Shown here piece by piece: positions 62,095 through 64,000 of a DNA stretch of 64,000 nucleotides; within the stretch, counting starts at the first letter, position 1; each line of letters begins with the position of its first letter. The notes beneath the pieces are model-generated. The model did no database searches. It saw only the letters and a list, made by a program, of their open reading frames with translations, and was not told the DNA's origin. The stretch is from Arthrobacter sp. ZGTC131 (lineage in GTDB: Bacteria; Actinomycetota; Actinomycetes; Actinomycetales; Micrococcaceae). The stretch covers positions 36,552-100,551 of the forward strand of contig NZ_PJIK01000014.1 of the NCBI RefSeq assembly GCF_002929275.1, given 5' to 3'. Both the position numbers and the translations under genes were made by a program.

Positions 62095-63340
62095 TACCGC
62101 AGGCGGCCGCGGCCGCCCGGTCGCCGTGCCCCGGCACATTGTGGTAGACGAGCTGTCCCGCGGCGTGGTGGAGAAGCTGGATGCTGCCAGCGCGGCTTCG
62201 CTGAACGCCAGCGGCCTCGCGAAGGCCTCGCCCATGGGCATGGGGCTCTACCGGATCGAGCCGGTGGGCATGGTGGGATCCGTGCGGACGCCGCTAGTGC
62301 AGCTCGACGTGCGGCCCAAGGGCAGGCTGGGGCTCAGCCGGCTGCTCTTCCTCCTCGGTTACGCCGGGAACCAGGGGTTCGGCGACGATCCCGTGGCCGC
62401 AGCCGAGGACACGGAGCTGTGGAGTGCGTTGGCGGCTTCCCTCGCGCAACTTGCCGAACGTGCCTTGCAGCGCGGCGTGCTGCAGGGCTACCTCACCGTG
62501 GACGAGTCCCTCAGGACGGTGAAGGGCCGGATCCGCATCTCCGACCAGATTTCGCGGCGGCCGGGCATGCTGGTGCCATTGGAGGTGTCCTACGACGAAT
62601 TCACCGAGGACATCGCGGAGAACCGGATCCTGCGCGCCGCCCTGGACCGCATGTCCCGCGTCCCGGGGGTGCGGCCCGACGTCCTCAGCCGCCTGCGGCA
62701 GCTCAAGGGAAAGCTCGACGCCGCCACCCGCCTCCAGCCCGGCGCCCCGCTACCGCCGTGGCGGGCCAGCAGAATGAACACCCGGTACCATGCCGCGCTC
62801 CGGCTGGCCGAGGTGATCCTCCGCAACGCTTCGGCCGAAGCAGGGGAAGGCCAGCAGCAGACGGCCTCCTTCGTGGTGGACATGGGCCAGGTCTTCGAGG
62901 ACTTCGTCGGCGCGGCGCTGCGGCAGGCCATGGCGGCGTTCCCTGGTGAGATGAGGCTGCAGTACAACGCCATGCTGAATGAGGCCGTCCGGGATTCGGA
63001 CCGGCTGACAGTGCGGCCCGATGCCGTGCACCTGCTCGGCGGCCGGCCCGTGGTGGTGTACGACGCGCAGTACCGGGCACGCTCGGACCAGGGAGCATCG
63101 CTCTCGGCGGACCACTTCCAGATGCTGGCCTACTGCACGGCGCTGCGCGTGCCCACAGCCTGGCTGATCTATGCCGGGGCAGGGGAGATGAAGCTGAGGC
63201 GGATCCTCAACACGGACATCGACATTGTGGAGTTTCCGCTGGACCTTTCGCTGCCGCCGTCGGAGATTCTGGCCGCCCTAGCGGATTTGGCTGAGCAGTC
63301 CTGGGGCGAAGTGGTCCGGCAGGCGAGCATCACCCGCTAG
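62081..63340 (+). CDS. mcrC: McrC-family nuclease subunit with altered active-site motif
   Basis: The 419-residue protein shows the McrC layout: a beta-rich N-terminus (VVDELSRGVVEKLDAAS), the DVRPKGRLGLSRLLFLLGYA segment and a C-terminal PD-(D/E)xK nuclease. Its core is RPDAVHLLGGRPVVVYDAQY (Asp314, Asp328), where the family's DxK lysine reads Gln330 (DAQ). The start used, TTG 62081, overlaps McrB by 14 bp; GTG 62126 is an alternative. With McrB it should cleave DNA carrying modified cytosine or another mark, if still active. Confidence 0.87.
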   Translation: MRLASTAGGRGRPVAVPRHIVVDELSRGVVEKLDAASAASLNASGLAKASPMGMGLYRIEPVGMVGSVRTPLVQLDVRPKGRLGLSRLLFLLGYAGNQGFGDDPVAAAEDTELWSALAASLAQLAERALQRGVLQGYLTVDESLRTVKGRIRISDQISRRPGMLVPLEVSYDEFTEDIAENRILRAALDRMSRVPGVRPDVLSRLRQLKGKLDAATRLQPGAPLPPWRASRMNTRYHAALRLAEVILRNASAEAGEGQQQTASFVVDMGQVFEDFVGAALRQAMAAFPGEMRLQYNAMLNEAVRDSDRLTVRPDAVHLLGGRPVVVYDAQYRARSDQGASLSADHFQMLAYCTALRVPTAWLIYAGAGEMKLRRILNTDIDIVEFPLDLSLPPSEILAALADLAEQSWGEVVRQASITR

Positions 63341-63646
63341 GCGGATTCCGGCTCAGGATCGTCGGGCTGGCAGTGCAGGGCCAACAGGTGATCGAGGAGG
63401 GCCTGAGGTATCGCAGTTCCACTGGCATCAGTTCCTGCGACATGTCATTCTCCCGAGCCATCTGGCAATTCAGGTGCGATTTCCGCGAGATGTGTTGCTT
63501 CTCGTTCCTGATAATTTGCCGCTTTTGATTATCTAAGCTTCGACTACTCGTCCGGCTAATTTCGCGGGCCCAAACGGATGGAACACCTTTGAAACCATAA
63601 TGGGGGACAGACAAGTCTGTCTCGCTTTTGGGATAGACTATTAATA
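63341..63646. other. 306-bp gap with a possible gene remnant and operator
   Basis: No intact gene is visible. On the minus strand, a frame ending in a TAG at 63337-63339 (sharing CTAG with the mcrC stop) reads back through ALLDHLLALHCQPDDPEPES to a TGA near 63439 without a start codon, possibly the tail of a decayed gene. The right part carries the TetR palindrome (63606-63621) and the TetR gene's promoter region. Confidence 0.4.
63606..63621. promoter_or_regulatory. TetR operator palindrome
   Basis: GACAGAC-AA-GTCTGTC is a perfect inverted repeat 26-41 bp before the TetR start. Its position fits an autoregulatory operator overlapping the promoter (possible -10 TAGACT at 63634-63639). Confidence 0.7.
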
Positions 63647-64000
63647 ATGGCCGAATCATCCAGCTCAGGATTGCCGCGCGCCGGAATTTTTCCTTCCGGC
63701 GGGCTACAGTCTGGCCCGGAAACCGACGCCACATCGGGTGACGTCGTTTTGGGTAATGCCGCAGCCATGGATGCCGCCGCTGTGGGTGCTACTGGTGCGG
63801 CCGGTGCTGCCGGGATGCGGGAGCGCATCGTTAACGCCGCCTACGACCTCTTTGCGCGCCGGGGCGTCCGCGACGTCGGCATCAATGAACTGATTAGCCG
63901 TTCGGGCGTCGCGAAGGCCACGTTCTACCGCCACTTCGCCTCAAAAGATGAACTGGTGCTCGCTTTCCTCGAACAGCGAGACCGCGTGTGGACGGTCAAC
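63647..64000 (+). CDS. TetR-family regulator (partial, 3' end outside window)
   Basis: 118 codons are visible from ATG 63647. The first 55 residues are a long Ala/Gly-rich leader (AAAMDAAAVGATGAAGAAGM), after which the TetR HTH begins: MRERIVNAAYDLFARRGVRD, INELISRSGVAKATFYRHFA, SKDELVLAFLEQRD. A second start at the Met before RERIV would give a standard N-terminus. The ligand domain is outside the window. Confidence 0.88.
   Translation, partial: MAESSSSGLPRAGIFPSGGLQSGPETDATSGDVVLGNAAAMDAAAVGATGAAGAAGMRERIVNAAYDLFARRGVRDVGINELISRSGVAKATFYRHFASKDELVLAFLEQRDRVWTVN

Noticed and set aside
59836-62241. 801-codon minus-strand frame opposite McrB
   Set aside because: No domain features, and it covers a clear McrB coding sequence with Walker and NTADRS motifs.

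Overview
The window is high-GC actinobacterial DNA. Its gene content suggests Arthrobacter or a close relative in the Micrococcaceae (for example Pseudarthrobacter): GTG/TTG starts, many 4-bp ATGA/GTGA gene overlaps, an actinobacterial iolC-aldolase-iolD-iolA-iolE-iolG-iolH operon, a UvrD/PcrA helicase beginning MDMLFDPYADGPF, and sucCD. This placement rests on recognised gene families and order, not on a database search.

Region by region. 1-2.2 kb (minus strand): two paralogous two-headed HTH proteins flank a 7-TM membrane protein; the paralogs share a perfect 226-bp block. 2.4-6.0 kb: an ABC-F ATPase translationally coupled to an ABC exporter. 6.0-9.6 kb: NUDIX hydrolase, DUF6314-like protein, tRNA-Arg(CCT), DUF998 membrane protein, another membrane protein and an inositol-monophosphatase-family enzyme. 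9.6-15.4 kb: UvrD/PcrA helicase, a lipoprotein and sucCD. 15.4-16.4 kb: an ArsR/SRPBCC pair with a palindromic operator. 16.5-34.9 kb: a myo-inositol region comprising a tautomerase, the seven-gene iol operon, a remnant of a sugar-porter gene at its end, an interposed MarR/MFS/aldo-keto-reductase group, iolB, a GntR repressor (IolR-like), an inositol-type ABC importer and a second Gfo/Idh/MocA dehydrogenase. One operator motif, TGTCAGGACAAACTATT or a variant, lies before the tautomerase gene, the iol operon and the ABC operon. 35-41 kb: glutamine-amidotransferase hydrolase, SRPBCC protein, FadR-type regulator with an MFS/SDR operon, and a LOG-like protein. 41-45.3 kb: matrixin-like protease, ferritin-like/VIT iron transporter, small acidic protein and Na+/solute symporter. 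45.6-49.2 kb: XRE-cupin regulator, ureohydrolase and ThDP-dependent decarboxylase, which together suggest guanidino-compound (2-ketoarginine type) catabolism. 49.2-52.8 kb: an accessory stretch with an IS30-family transposase, hairpin repeats, a hypothetical protein and a secreted repeat protein. 52.8-59.8 kb: MarR/DHA2 efflux pair, then a heterodimeric ABC exporter preceded by a 20-codon leader ORF, a thioesterase and a small membrane protein. 59.9-63.3 kb: McrB/McrC-type (type IV) restriction system. The window ends inside a TetR regulator with its own palindrome.

How it works together. The inositol genes look like a complete uptake and degradation pathway under one GntR repressor. The in-operon MFS transporter appears to have been lost, and the ABC importer is the likely replacement. 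The less ordinary signals are the shared iol operator extending to a tautomerase, the transporter relic, a family of short hairpin-forming repeats (49.2, 52.7 and 55.0 kb), the 226-bp converted block, and an McrC nuclease whose expected catalytic lysine reads as glutamine.
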